From Stenotrophomonas sp. UBA2302 (lineage in GTDB: Bacteria; Pseudomonadota; Gammaproteobacteria; Xanthomonadales; Xanthomonadaceae), in NCBI GenBank assembly GCA_002345545.1, contig DDVW01000074.1, positions 42,839 through 106,838 on the forward strand: a stretch of DNA of 64,000 bases. The letters run 5' to 3'. This document shows, in pieces, positions 36,350 to 45,269 of this stretch (position 1 is the first letter of the stretch; each line of letters begins with the position of its first letter). The notes below the pieces were generated by a model. It searched no databases and had not been told where the DNA came from. It saw nothing but the letters and a program-made list of their open reading frames with translations. Made by a program: the position numbers and the translations under genes.

Positions 36350-36950
36350 GCAGGGTCCAGCCGATCAGTTCGCTGGCGACCTTGTCCAGGGCGGTTTCAA
36401 AGGCACGCGCGACGCTGGGAATGTCGGTGGAGGCTGCCGGCTCGGCAACCACGAAGGTGCGTGCGGCGACCACGCGCTGGTCCAAGCTGTGGATCAGTTT
36501 GGCGTTGAGCTCGATGGTGGCTGCAGGCATGTCGCCACCACGGTAGTCGGCTTCGAAACGGCGCAGGTCGGTGGTCAGCTTGTAGTCCGAACGGATGCCG
36601 GCGGCGATACGTGCCACCGCGTTGATCCGGCCGGAATCCTCGAAGCCGCGCAACAGGGTGTCTTCGAGCAGATCGGTGGCCGGCTGCGACCAGGTGGCGC
36701 CGCGGTAGACCTCCAGCTCCCCGGGAGTGGGTCGCACGGTGATGCGCGGGCTGTCCACCAGCCGTGCGGCGCTGGGTTTGGCGATGGCCAGTTGCCAGTC
36801 GACCTGCGGCCAGGCCGGATCGGCCTGTACGCGCACCTGCGGGGCGTAGATGGTGGTGGACTGGCGGTCGCCGCCGGCCAGCACCGAGCAGCCGGCCAGG
36901 GCCAGCACGCACAGCGGCGCGATCAGTTGGATGGAAAAGGACGGCTTCAT
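36294..36950 (-). CDS. ABC transport auxiliary lipoprotein of the Mla-like operon
   Basis: This 218-residue lipoprotein has a signal ending in VLALAGC (lipobox Cys21). The body matches the ABC-type auxiliary family (PqiC-like): WQLAIAKPSAARLVDSPRITVRP, LEVYRGATWSQPATDLLEDTLLRGFEDSG. It is probably anchored in the outer membrane as the acceptor end of a lipid shuttle. It is the last gene of the four-gene operon and overlaps the MlaD-like gene (ATGA). Confidence 0.88.
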   Translation of the reverse strand: MKPSFSIQLIAPLCVLALAGCSVLAGGDRQSTTIYAPQVRVQADPAWPQVDWQLAIAKPSAARLVDSPRITVRPTPGELEVYRGATWSQPATDLLEDTLLRGFEDSGRINAVARIAAGIRSDYKLTTDLRRFEADYRGGDMPAATIELNAKLIHSLDQRVVAARTFVVAEPAASTDIPSVARAFETALDKVASELIGWTLLSGQRDEARQSPSQPVGK

Positions 36951-37873
36951 TTCGGTTCGAACTCCTTCGGGGCATCACGGCCGAGCAGGTAGCGTGCCGG
37001 ATTGTTCTCCAGCCGGTCGCTGACCCGGCGCAGGTCGCGGATCAGTCCTCGCAGTTCGGTCAGGGTCGGCCCGAGCTGGGCCAGGCCATCGTTGGCGAAG
37101 CTGTTGATGGCCGCACGGTTCTCGCCAAGGATGGCATCGGCATTGCCGGCGGCCGAATCCAGTTTGCCGAGGCTGGTGTCGAGCTTGTCCAGGGTGGCGG
37201 GCAGCTGGCGCAACACGTTCTGGTCCAGGTTCTGCAGCGCGCCGTTGGCGGTGGCCAGCGTGGCGTTGAGCTTGCGCGCGGCGTCGCGGGCTTCCACCAG
37301 CAGCGCCTGCGTGCCCTGGTCGCGGTCGGCCAGGCCGCTGCTGATGGTTTCCAGATGGCCCAGCGTCGCCGAGATCCGGTCCACGTTCTCGTCGCTGAGC
37401 AGCTGACCCATGCGCTCGACCACGCGATTGGCCACATCGGTGATGTTCTGCAATGCCGAGGGTGTGGTGGCGATGGTCGGGATCGCCTCCTTGCTCACGG
37501 CGGTGAGGCTGGCGGCCTGCGGGGTGCCACCACTGAGCTGGATGATCGCCGGGCCGGTCAGGCTGGTGATGGCCAGTTTGGCGCGGGTGTCGGTTTTCAC
37601 CGGGGTGGTGGAGTTCAGGCGGATGCGCGCGATCACCTTGCGCGGGTCTTCCGGGGCGAGTGAAAGGTCGGTGATCGAACCCACGGCGATGCCGTTGTAC
37701 TGCACCGGGCTGCCGACCGACAGGCCGGTGACGGCTTCGTCGAACACCACCCGGTATTGCTGCCAGGTGCGGTCGGAGGAGTACTTGGCGGCCCACAGGC
37801 CGAAGGCCAGCAGCGCGATGCCGACGAGGAGGGTGAAGGCGCCGATCAGGACGTAATTGGCTTTGGTTTCCAT
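36947..37873 (-). CDS. MlaD/MCE-domain lipid-binding protein
   Basis: This 308-residue protein has one N-terminal membrane helix (residues 7-29) and a single MCE domain at about 37-117 (VVFDEAVTGLSVGSPVQYNGIAVGSI, AKLAITSLTGPAIIQLSGG). A long helical periplasmic region of about 150 residues follows. MCE proteins form hexameric lipid-conducting rings. The long C-terminal helix bundle would extend a tunnel towards the outer-membrane lipoprotein encoded next. Confidence 0.93.
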   Translation of the reverse strand: METKANYVLIGAFTLLVGIALLAFGLWAAKYSSDRTWQQYRVVFDEAVTGLSVGSPVQYNGIAVGSITDLSLAPEDPRKVIARIRLNSTTPVKTDTRAKLAITSLTGPAIIQLSGGTPQAASLTAVSKEAIPTIATTPSALQNITDVANRVVERMGQLLSDENVDRISATLGHLETISSGLADRDQGTQALLVEARDAARKLNATLATANGALQNLDQNVLRQLPATLDKLDTSLGKLDSAAGNADAILGENRAAINSFANDGLAQLGPTLTELRGLIRDLRRVSDRLENNPARYLLGRDAPKEFEPK

Positions 37874-37874
37874 A

Positions 37875-38687
37875 TCAGGCGTGCTCGGTCAGTTGGCCGC
37901 GCGCGGCGCGGGCGCGGGGGCCGTGGAAGTAGTCGCGGATCCACGGGTGGTCGAGTTGTTCGATCTCGGGCAGGGGCGCATTGGCGATCACCTTCTGGTC
38001 GGCCAGTACCGCCACGCGGTCGCAGATGGCATAGAGCGTGTCCAGGTCATGGGTGATCAGGAACACGGTCAGGCCGAGTGCTTCCTGCAGGGTCTTGATC
38101 AGGCGGTCGAAGGCGGCCGCACCGATCGGATCGAGCCCGGCGGTAGGCTCGTCCAGGAACAGCAGCGGCGGGTCCAGCGCCAGCGCACGGGCCAGCCCGG
38201 CGCGTTTGCGCATGCCACCGGACAGCTGCGAGGGCAGTTTGTTGATCGCATCGGCGGGCAGGCCGGCCAGCTTCACCTTCAGCAGCGCTAACTCGTAATG
38301 CCAGCGCTCGCTCAGTTCGGGATGATGTTCCTTCAGCGGCACCTGCACGTTCTCGCCGACGGTCAGCGAGGAGAACAGGGCGCCGTCCTGGAACAGCACG
38401 CCGGTATTGCGTTCGATCTGCAACCGGTCGGCAGCGGCGCTCGAACGGGCGTCCACGCCCAGCACCTCGATCTGCCCGGCATCGGGTTTACGCAAGCCCA
38501 GGATGGAGCGCATCAGTACCGATTTGCCGGTGCCCGAGCCGCCAACGATGCCGAGGATTTCGCCGCGGCGCACGTCCAGGTCCAGGCCGTCGTGGACGGT
38601 CTGGCTGCCGAAGCGGTTGACCAGCCCGCGCACGCGGATCGCCGGAGCCTCGGTGCGGGAAATGCCGTTGTCTGTCACGGTCGTCAT
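37875..38687 (-). CDS. Mla-like ABC transporter ATPase (MlaF family)
   Basis: This 270-residue ATPase has Walker A VGGSGTGKSVLM (about residues 49-60), LSGGMRKRAGLARAL and Walker B LLFLDEPTAGLDP, followed by the switch TH. It lies 4 bases after the permease and 1 base before the MCE gene. It should energise phospholipid transport between the membranes. Confidence 0.95.
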   Translation of the reverse strand: MTTVTDNGISRTEAPAIRVRGLVNRFGSQTVHDGLDLDVRRGEILGIVGGSGTGKSVLMRSILGLRKPDAGQIEVLGVDARSSAAADRLQIERNTGVLFQDGALFSSLTVGENVQVPLKEHHPELSERWHYELALLKVKLAGLPADAINKLPSQLSGGMRKRAGLARALALDPPLLFLDEPTAGLDPIGAAAFDRLIKTLQEALGLTVFLITHDLDTLYAICDRVAVLADQKVIANAPLPEIEQLDHPWIRDYFHGPRARAARGQLTEHA

Positions 38688-38691
38688 CGCC

Positions 38692-39813
38692 TCACCAGTC
38701 CATGTGCATGAACCACAACGCGGCCAGCGCGTCGAGGATGATGACCAGCGAGATGGTCTGCACCACGCTGGAGGTGGTGCGCTCGCCGACCGACTGCGCA
38801 GTGCCTTCCACCTTCAGGCCCTCCAGGCAGCCGATCAGCGCGATGATCAGCGCGAACACCGGTGCCTTGGCCAGCCCCACCAGCATGTGCCGCACTTCGA
38901 TCGTGTCGTGCATGCGTGCCAGATACATCTGCGGCGGGATATCCAGGTCGAACGCGCCCACCGTCACGCCACCGGCCAGGCCGGCCAGCATCGCCACGAA
39001 GGTCAGCAGCGGCAGCATCACCAGCAGCGCGATGATCCGCGGCAACACCAGCAGGTCGATCGGGTCCAGCCCGAGGGTCTGGATCGCGTCGATCTCCTCG
39101 CGTGCCTTCATCGCGCCGATCTGTGCGGTGAAGGCGCTGGCGGTGCGCCCGGCCAGCACGATGGCGGTGAGCAATACCGCGAATTCGCGCAGGAAGGCGA
39201 TGCTGACCAGTTCGACCACGAAGATCTCCGCGCCGAAGTCGCGCAGGATGGTCGAACCGAGGAAGGCGATCACCGCGCCCACCAGATAGGACAGCAGCAC
39301 CACCAGCGGCACCGCGTCCAGGCCGACGCTTTCCATCTGGCTGACGGTGGCGGTCAGCCGCAGGCGTCGCGGCTGTGGCAGCAGGCGGGCCAACTTGACC
39401 AGGTTCTCGCCCAGAAAATTGACCAGCACCACGATGTTGCGGCCGATGGCGTGGACCGAACGGCCCAGGCGCTCCAGCGCGGCGACGATGCCGTAATCGC
39501 GGGCCGGCCTGGGGCGTTCGTCGGCGACCTCCTCGATGGTGCAGACCAGCGCCTGGTGCTCATCGCGGAACTGCAGGGCGTCGTCGGCAATCCCGGCCTG
39601 GTGCGAGAAGCGCAGCAGCAGCAGCACGCCGGCCGAATCCAGTGCATCGATGGCGCGCGCATCTACGCTGCGCACCGGCCTGTCGATCGCGCCCAGAACC
39701 TCGCTCGCCTGCAACGCGGTGGCCAGCGTCCAGCTGCCGGACAGGCGGACCTGGCCTTCGACCTCCGGATCGATCAGGCAACGGGGTGGCTGCGGGTCTT
39801 TCATGGGCGGCAT
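38692..39813 (-). CDS. MlaE-family permease with N-terminal STAS-like domain
   Basis: This 373-residue protein has an N-terminal soluble region of about 110 residues (LIDPEVEGQVRLSGSWTLATA, VDARAIDALDSAGVLLLLRF) that looks like a STAS domain. In E. coli Mla that role is played by a separate protein, MlaB. Residues of about 130-373 are the five-helix MlaE permease (IVVLVNFLGENLV, GLDPIDLLVLPRIIA). A start 9 bases later (MKDPQPP, 39804) is equally possible. It is the first gene of the lipid transport operon. Confidence 0.93.
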   Translation of the reverse strand: MPPMKDPQPPRCLIDPEVEGQVRLSGSWTLATALQASEVLGAIDRPVRSVDARAIDALDSAGVLLLLRFSHQAGIADDALQFRDEHQALVCTIEEVADERPRPARDYGIVAALERLGRSVHAIGRNIVVLVNFLGENLVKLARLLPQPRRLRLTATVSQMESVGLDAVPLVVLLSYLVGAVIAFLGSTILRDFGAEIFVVELVSIAFLREFAVLLTAIVLAGRTASAFTAQIGAMKAREEIDAIQTLGLDPIDLLVLPRIIALLVMLPLLTFVAMLAGLAGGVTVGAFDLDIPPQMYLARMHDTIEVRHMLVGLAKAPVFALIIALIGCLEGLKVEGTAQSVGERTTSSVVQTISLVIILDALAALWFMHMDW

Positions 39814-39888
39814 CGGCTGCCGAGCATAGCGTGTCCTTTGTCGCGCAAGGATGAGTAAGCGTGGCGCTTCCGGGTGATACTAACGGAC

Positions 39889-41148
39889 ATGTCTGCCGAA
39901 CCCACTGTCGTCGTATCCAACCGGGCCACCTATGCCCAGCGCGTGGCCTTCGTCGCGGAGATCGCCGGGCGCCTGCATAGCTATGGAACGACCGCCCAGC
40001 GGCTGGAAGCGGCGGTGGTCGCGCTGTCGCAGCGGCTGGATCTGGATTGTGAGCCTTGGTCCAATCCGACCGGGCTGATCCTCAGTTTCAGTGACCCGAC
40101 CTGCAAGATCGGTTCCAGCGACATTACCCGGGTGATCCGTCTGGGGCCGGGCGACAACGACCTGCACAAGCTGGCGATGGCCGACCAGATCGCCGAGGCG
40201 GTGGCCGGCGGGCAGATGAGCCTGGCCCAGGGCCATACCGCCCTGCGCCAGCTCGACAAGGACCCGGGGATACCCGGCAGGATCCAGATGCTGCTGTCGT
40301 TCGGCCTCGGCTCGGCCGGCGTGGCCGGGCTGTGGCGGCTGCCGTGGCTGGATATCGCCACCGCTGGCGTTACCGGCCTGCTGATCGGGCTGATGCTGTT
40401 CTATACCGACCGCCGTACCGCCTCGCGCGAGGCCGGGGAAGCACTGGCGGCGATGCTGGCCGGATTCGTGGCGGTGCTGGTGGCCACCTTCATCGGTCCG
40501 CTCAACCTCAATACCGTGATCATCGCCTCGCTGGTGGTGCTGCTGCCGGGCATGTCGTTGACCAATGCGGTCAACGAGCTGGCCAGCCAGCACTGGGTAT
40601 CGGGTACCGCGCGGTTTGCCGGTGCGTTGACCACGATCATGAAACTCACCGTGGGCGCGATGATCGCGGTGACCATCACCGGTATTCTCGGGCTGGAACC
40701 GGTCATCCGCGCCTCGCGGCCGCAATCGGACTGGGTGGAGTGGGGCGCGGTGCTGGTGGCCTCGTTCGCGTTTGCGATGCTGTTCCGGGCCAGCCGGCGG
40801 GATTATCCGTGGGTGATCGCCGCCTCGGTGAGCGGTTATGCGATCTCCCGTTATGGCGGGCAGATGTGGGGAATACCGGCGGGTATTTTCCTGGCGGCGA
40901 TGGCGGTGACCGCGGCCGGCAACCTGTTTGGCCGCCTGCTGCACCGGCCGGGCGCGATCGTGCGTCTGCCGGGCATCATCATGCTGGTTCCCGGTAGCAC
41001 CAGCTTGCGCGGGGTATTGAGTCTGGTGCAGCAGCAGAACGTCAACGCCGGAGAATCGGCGATGCTGACCGTGGTGAATGTGGTCATGGCGCTGGTGGCC
41101 GGCCTGCTGTTCGGCAATCTGCTGATTCCGGCGCGGAAGAACCTGTAA
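39889..41148 (+). CDS. Threonine/serine exporter family protein (ThrE-like)
   Basis: This 419-residue protein has an N-terminal soluble part (YGTTAQRLEAAV, MADQIAEAVAGG) and about ten hydrophobic segments in two blocks, the fused ThrE layout (equivalent to E. coli YjjP plus YjjB). Patterns include LVVLLPGMSLTNAVNELAS and LVPGSTSLRGVLSL. It probably exports threonine, serine or related small acids; the substrate is inferred. I choose ATG 39889 over GTG 39874, neither having a strong ribosome site. It ends at a bidirectional terminator. Confidence 0.85.
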   Translation: MSAEPTVVVSNRATYAQRVAFVAEIAGRLHSYGTTAQRLEAAVVALSQRLDLDCEPWSNPTGLILSFSDPTCKIGSSDITRVIRLGPGDNDLHKLAMADQIAEAVAGGQMSLAQGHTALRQLDKDPGIPGRIQMLLSFGLGSAGVAGLWRLPWLDIATAGVTGLLIGLMLFYTDRRTASREAGEALAAMLAGFVAVLVATFIGPLNLNTVIIASLVVLLPGMSLTNAVNELASQHWVSGTARFAGALTTIMKLTVGAMIAVTITGILGLEPVIRASRPQSDWVEWGAVLVASFAFAMLFRASRRDYPWVIAASVSGYAISRYGGQMWGIPAGIFLAAMAVTAAGNLFGRLLHRPGAIVRLPGIIMLVPGSTSLRGVLSLVQQQNVNAGESAMLTVVNVVMALVAGLLFGNLLIPARKNL

Positions 41149-41171
41149 CCGGGTGAGCACCTGGGTAAATG

Positions 41172-41198
41172 AAAACGCCGGCGATTGCCGGCGTTTTC
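41172..41198. terminator. Bidirectional terminator between the ThrE-like and H-NS-like genes
   Basis: A perfect 11-bp stem, AAAACGCCGGC (41172-41182) and GCCGGCGTTTT (41187-41197), has a GATT loop. The A- and T-runs at both ends serve both converging genes. Confidence 0.9.
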
Positions 41199-41217
41199 GT
41201 CACTCTGGAGTACCCGC

Positions 41218-41595
41218 TTACTTCTGGATCAGGAATTCCTCGACCTTGCGGCCGTTGTTGGTGTATTCGGCCAGCCAGCGCGGCTGCTTGCCACGACCGG
41301 TCCAGGTCTCCTCGGCATTGGCCGGGTTGCGATATTTCGGAGCGACCTTGGCTACCTTGCGGCCGGCCTTGCTGGCGCTCTTGGCGGTTTTCCCAGCACG
41401 TGCGGTCTTGGCGGCCAGTGCATCGACGCCGAACAGTTCCTCGATCGTGTAGCCGGCCTTTTTCGCGGCGGCGATCACCTGGGCGCGGGCCTTGCCCAGC
41501 GGCTGGCGCTTGGCGACGACCGTCCTGCGCTTCTGTGCATCGCGGATCAGGGTGGAAAGTTCTTTGGCCGACAGGCTGGAAAGATCGATACTCAT
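41218..41595 (-). CDS. H-NS family histone-like nucleoid protein (XrvA/BpH3 type)
   Basis: This 125-residue protein has an N-terminal oligomerisation helix (LSAKELSTLIRDAQKRR), a basic Ala/Lys-rich linker and the C-terminal H-NS DNA-binding motif TWTGRGKQPRWL within YRNPANAEETW...EEFLI. It should bind AT-rich DNA and silence acquired genes, which is relevant to the LPS locus in this window. I choose ATG 41595 (MSIDLSSLS); the frame extends upstream to 41661, but those residues have unusual composition and overlap the promoter. Confidence 0.93.
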   Translation of the reverse strand: MSIDLSSLSAKELSTLIRDAQKRRTVVAKRQPLGKARAQVIAAAKKAGYTIEELFGVDALAAKTARAGKTAKSASKAGRKVAKVAPKYRNPANAEETWTGRGKQPRWLAEYTNNGRKVEEFLIQK

Positions 41596-41656
41596 CGAAT
41601 AGCTACTCCGGATAATAATGATTGAAAGGGTGGAGCCATTCCGTGGCAGCGGGCAG

Positions 41657-41686
41657 AGCATACCGGGAGCGGCTTGCCGGTTTCAA
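41657..41686 (-). promoter_or_regulatory. Predicted sigma70 promoter of the H-NS-like gene
   Basis: On the minus strand TTGAAA (41686-41681) and TATGCT (41662-41657) are spaced by 18 bp, about 60 bases before the start codon at 41595. The flanking DNA is locally AT-rich (AATCAAAATATTAT), which is rare in this window and could allow self-binding by the product. Confidence 0.55.
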
Positions 41687-41720
41687 TCAAAATATTATCG
41701 ACGGGGTGTGAGGGTGGAAT

Positions 41721-41748
41721 GAAAAGGCCGGGATTATGCCCCGGCCTT
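41721..41748 (-). terminator. Terminator of proS
   Basis: AAGGCCGGG (41724-41732) and CCCGGCCTT (41740-41748) form a 9-bp stem. Read on the minus strand it is followed by TTTTC. It lies 43 bases after the proS stop and before the H-NS-like gene's promoter. Confidence 0.8.
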
Positions 41749-41790
41749 CGCATCAAACCTTTGTATCAAAACGGTTGTCCAGCGCGTCGT

Positions 41791-43485
41791 TCAACCGCTG
41801 AGCCTGGCCAGCAGCGCCGTCCTGTCGAGATTCTCGGCCTCGCTTGCCGAGCGGGCACGGTATTCGTAGGTTCCCGCCGCCAGCCCGCGCTCGGAAACCA
41901 CAATGCGGTGCGGGATACCGATCAGCTCCATATCGGCGAACATGGCGCCGGGGCGCAGCCCGCGATCATCCAGCGCGGCGTCGATGCCGGCGGCCTGCAG
42001 CTCGGCCAGCAGCGCCTCGGCAGCCGCGGTGACCGTGGCATCCTGTTTCGGATTGATCATGCACACCACCGCCTGCCACGGCGCCATGCTGGCGGGCCAG
42101 ATAATGCCGGCATCATCATGGTTCTGTTCGATGGCGGCCGCGACAATCCGCGAGACGCCAATGCCGTAGCAGCCCATCGCCATCACCGTGGCCTTGCCGT
42201 TTTCATCCAGTACGGTGGCCTTCAATGCTTCGGCATAGCTGCGGCCGAGCTGGAAAACGTGGCCCACTTCGATACCGCGGGCGATTTTCAGCTCGCCGCC
42301 ATCCCGGGCACGATCGCCTTCCTTCACATTGCGGATATCGGCCACTTCCGGCTCGGCCAGATCGCGGTCCCAGTTGACGCCGGCAATATGGAAGCCGGCT
42401 TCATTGGCGCCGACGACAAAATCGGCCATCGCCGCCACGTCGCGGTCGGCCACCACGCGGATGGTCTTGCGCGGCTGCAGCGGGCCGAGGAATCCGGGTT
42501 CGCTGCCCAGATACTCGGCAATCTCCGCCTCACTGGCCATGCGGTAACCGGCCAGGCCGTCGACCTTGGCCAGTTTGATCTCGTTGACCTCGTGGTCGCC
42601 GCGCACCAGTGCCAGCACGAACGCGTCTTCACTGGTCATCACCGCCACCGACTTGACCGTGCGCTGCAGGGCGATACCCATCAATGCGGCCACTTCCTCG
42701 CAGGTTTTCTGGGTGGGGGTATCGATTTTGCGCAGGGCCTCGCTGGCAGCCGGGCGCGGCGCCGGGTCGGCGGCGATCGCCGCCTCGACGTTGGCCGCAT
42801 AATCCGAACCGGTGGAAAACACCAGCGCGTCCTCGCCCGAATCGGCGATCACGTGGAATTCCTGCGAGGCATCGCCACCGATGGCGCCGGAATCGGCCTG
42901 CACCGCGCGGAAATCCAGCCCCAGCCGGGTGAATACCCGGGTGTAGGCGGCTTTCATGTTTTCGTATTCGGCCACCAGGCTGGCCTCGTCCAGATGGAAG
43001 GAATAGGCGTCCTTCATCAGGAATTCGCGCGAACGCATCACCCCGAAGCGCGGGCGGATCTCGTCACGGAACTTGGTCTGGATCTGGTAGAAATTGACCG
43101 GCAGCTGCTTGTAGCTGGACAGTTCCTGGCGCGCAAAGTCGGTGACCGCTTCCTCGGCGGTGGGGCTGTAGCAGTATTCCTGCTCCTTGCGGTCCTTGAT
43201 CTTCAGCAGCTGGCCGCCGAATTTCTCCCAGCGCCCGGTTTCTTCCCACAGTTCCTTGGGCTGGATGGTCGGCAGCTGCAGTTCCACCGCGCCGGCGCGG
43301 TCCATTTCCTCGCGGACGATGCCCTCCACCTTGCGCAATACGCGCAGGCCCAGCGGCGACCAGGTGTACAGGCCCGAGGCCAGCTTGCGGATCATGCCCG
43401 CGCGCAGCATCAGCTTGTGGCTGACCAGCTCGGCGTCGGCGGGGGTTTCCTTGGTGGTGTGCAGGTGGAACCGGGAAAGGCGCAT
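41791..43485 (-). CDS. proS: Prolyl-tRNA synthetase ProS
   Basis: This 564-residue class II synthetase is of the bacterial type. It starts [20 protein letters not shown] and has [18 protein letters not shown], motif 2 region [21 protein letters not shown], an editing-type insertion of about 180 residues between motifs 2 and 3, and motif 3 [13 protein letters not shown]. It charges tRNA-Pro. Length equals the family norm. It is followed by its own terminator. Confidence 0.97.
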   Translation of the reverse strand: MRLSRFHLHTTKETPADAELVSHKLMLRAGMIRKLASGLYTWSPLGLRVLRKVEGIVREEMDRAGAVELQLPTIQPKELWEETGRWEKFGGQLLKIKDRKEQEYCYSPTAEEAVTDFARQELSSYKQLPVNFYQIQTKFRDEIRPRFGVMRSREFLMKDAYSFHLDEASLVAEYENMKAAYTRVFTRLGLDFRAVQADSGAIGGDASQEFHVIADSGEDALVFSTGSDYAANVEAAIAADPAPRPAASEALRKIDTPTQKTCEEVAALMGIALQRTVKSVAVMTSEDAFVLALVRGDHEVNEIKLAKVDGLAGYRMASEAEIAEYLGSEPGFLGPLQPRKTIRVVADRDVAAMADFVVGANEAGFHIAGVNWDRDLAEPEVADIRNVKEGDRARDGGELKIARGIEVGHVFQLGRSYAEALKATVLDENGKATVMAMGCYGIGVSRIVAAAIEQNHDDAGIIWPASMAPWQAVVCMINPKQDATVTAAAEALLAELQAAGIDAALDDRGLRPGAMFADMELIGIPHRIVVSERGLAAGTYEYRARSASEAENLDRTALLARLSG

Positions 43486-43571
43486 GGGAGAGGCTTCGCA
43501 AAACGGCGGAATCGCCTATTTTGCCAGTCTCTCCGCACCGGTGGGGTACTGCGGTGGCGAGGCGCGCCGGC

Positions 43572-43958
43572 TCAGGTCTTGGCGGCGGGTTTGCAGTAGA
43601 CCGCCGCGGCCGATTCGGCCAGCTGTTTCTGCGCCGCGCGCTGGGCATCGTCGAGCGTCGCATCCGGCTTGCCGTCGCCGTCGGTGTCCTGCATCACCGG
43701 GCCACTGCCGGCCAGCAGCTCCATGTTCCTGCGTGCGGACAGGCACTGCTCGGATTCGGCGCTTTCCGCGGCAGGTGCTTCGACCACGGTGGCGCCGCTG
43801 CTGGTGACGCGACGGGTTTCATACTTCTGTCCGGTCGGCGGGCGCTCGGAATACTGGGTGACGCCATTGGCGTCCTTCCACTTGTAGAGGTTGCCGGCAC
43901 TGGCGGTGGCAGCGCTGGCGAGCGCAAGCAGGCAGCAGAGGCGGGACAGGGTGCGCAT
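43572..43958 (-). CDS. Periplasmic DUF4124-domain protein
   Basis: This 128-residue protein has a signal peptide ([19 protein letters not shown]) and an N-terminal DUF4124 motif (LYKWKDANGVTQYSERPPTG), followed by a low-complexity part with DTDGDGKPD. The function of the domain is not established. I choose the ATG at 43958 because it makes a proper signal peptide; the frame runs 15 codons further upstream. It lies 86 bases upstream of proS on the same strand. Confidence 0.82.
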   Translation of the reverse strand: MRTLSRLCCLLALASAATASAGNLYKWKDANGVTQYSERPPTGQKYETRRVTSSGATVVEAPAAESAESEQCLSARRNMELLAGSGPVMQDTDGDGKPDATLDDAQRAAQKQLAESAAAVYCKPAAKT

Positions 43959-44040
43959 GGCAACTCCGGGCAGCAGATCCAAGGTGAGCCCGGATTGCAG
44001 CATCCGGTGACGAGGCTGGCAAGTCGATTAAACTCCCTGC

Positions 44041-44820
44041 ATGGACGAAATGAGACCCCCCCCGCGTTCGCGCAGCATCTATCTGCTGCCGAACCTGTTT
44101 ACCACCGCCGGCCTGTTCGCCGGTTTCTACGCGATCATCGCCGCCTCCAACGGGCAGTTCGTCCACGCCAGCGTCGCCGTGTTCGTGGCGGCGGTGATGG
44201 ACGGCCTGGACGGCCGTGTGGCCCGGCTGACCGGCACCAGCAGCGAATTCGGCGTGCAGTACGACTCGCTGGCCGATCTGGTCAGCTTCGGCATGGCGCC
44301 GGCACTGGTGATGTACCACTGGGCGCTGTCCTCGCTGAAGTTCGATGGCGATGTGCTGGGCCGGGTCGGCTGGTCGGCGGCTTTCCTGTACGCGGCCTGC
44401 GCGGCGCTGCGGCTGGCCCGCTTCAACACCCAGGTCGGCACCGTCGACAAGCGCTGGTTCGTGGGCTTGGCCAGTCCTGCCGCGGCCGGGCTGATGATGT
44501 CCTTCGTCTGGGCCTTTGCCGATGGCGAATTGGGCTGGAGCGGCGAGCAGCTGCGTTATGTGGCGCTGGCGGTGACGATTGTCTCCGGCCTGCTGATGGT
44601 CAGCCGCATCCGTTTCTGGAGCTTCAAGGGCGGCAGCGAGAAGGGGCCGCGCTCGGAGCGGGTCCCGTTCGTGGTGCTGGCACTGGTGCCGATCGCCATC
44701 GCCATCATGGTGCTGGATCCGGGCCGGGTGCTGTTCGTGGTCGGCGTGATCTATGCGCTGTCCGGCCCCGTGATGTGGCTGTTGCAGCGGTGGCGGCCGC
44801 CGGCGGACAAGGTGCAGTGA
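44041..44820 (+). CDS. pssA: CDP-diacylglycerol-serine O-phosphatidyltransferase PssA
   Basis: This 259-residue membrane enzyme of the CDP-alcohol phosphotransferase family has the full motif DGLDGRVARLTGTSSEFG...YDSLAD with its four Asp residues, and about seven hydrophobic segments. It makes phosphatidylserine, the precursor of phosphatidylethanolamine. Its stop overlaps the next gene's GTG (GTGA), so holD and rimI are probably translated from the same message. Confidence 0.93.
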   Translation: MDEMRPPPRSRSIYLLPNLFTTAGLFAGFYAIIAASNGQFVHASVAVFVAAVMDGLDGRVARLTGTSSEFGVQYDSLADLVSFGMAPALVMYHWALSSLKFDGDVLGRVGWSAAFLYAACAALRLARFNTQVGTVDKRWFVGLASPAAAGLMMSFVWAFADGELGWSGEQLRYVALAVTIVSGLLMVSRIRFWSFKGGSEKGPRSERVPFVVLALVPIAIAIMVLDPGRVLFVVGVIYALSGPVMWLLQRWRPPADKVQ

Positions 44821-45269
44821 TCGCGTTTTCGCCCGAGCCGGTGTGGTCGCCGCAGCAGCAGGCATGGCTGCAGGCGATGGGTTACAGCGTCTATCTGGCC
44901 GGCGGCGCACTGGATGCACCACCGGCGGTGGCGATGCCGGTGCGGGAGTCCGTGCCGGTATTCACCGGCGACGATGCGCCGTTGCCGCCCCGGCCGGCCG
45001 CGAAGCCGCCACGGCAGGTGCCTGCCGGCAATGTGCCCGAGGCGCCGGTCACCACGGCGACCCCGGCTGCGTCGGGTCGGCGGTCCGGCGGATTCCGGAT
45101 GCCGGACCGGTTGCAGATCGCGCTGCTCAGGGCCTCGGGCCTGAATCCGAACGAGCCGGAAACCCGCGCATTGATGGACAGCTGGCCGCTGGCCGAACTG
45201 CGGGCCAACCCGGCCGCCAAACGCGCGCTGTGGCCACAGCTGCGGGCACTGCGGAAACGTCCGCAATGA
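44817..45269 (+). CDS. holD: Divergent DNA polymerase III psi subunit (HolD-like)
   Basis: This 150-residue protein has no obvious domain in its Pro/Ala-rich middle part (about residues 40-90). The C-terminal WPLAELRANPAAKRALWPQL closely parallels the end of E. coli HolD (LTDLRANPTARAALWQQI), and the N-terminal QQQAWLQAMGYSVYLAGGA parallels its WQLQQLGI opening. It lies directly before rimI, as holD does in E. coli, with overlapping stop/start codons on both sides. HolD bridges the clamp loader and, through HolC, single-strand-binding protein. The GTG start is set by the pssA overlap. Confidence 0.72.
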   Translation: MIAFSPEPVWSPQQQAWLQAMGYSVYLAGGALDAPPAVAMPVRESVPVFTGDDAPLPPRPAAKPPRQVPAGNVPEAPVTTATPAASGRRSGGFRMPDRLQIALLRASGLNPNEPETRALMDSWPLAELRANPAAKRALWPQLRALRKRPQ

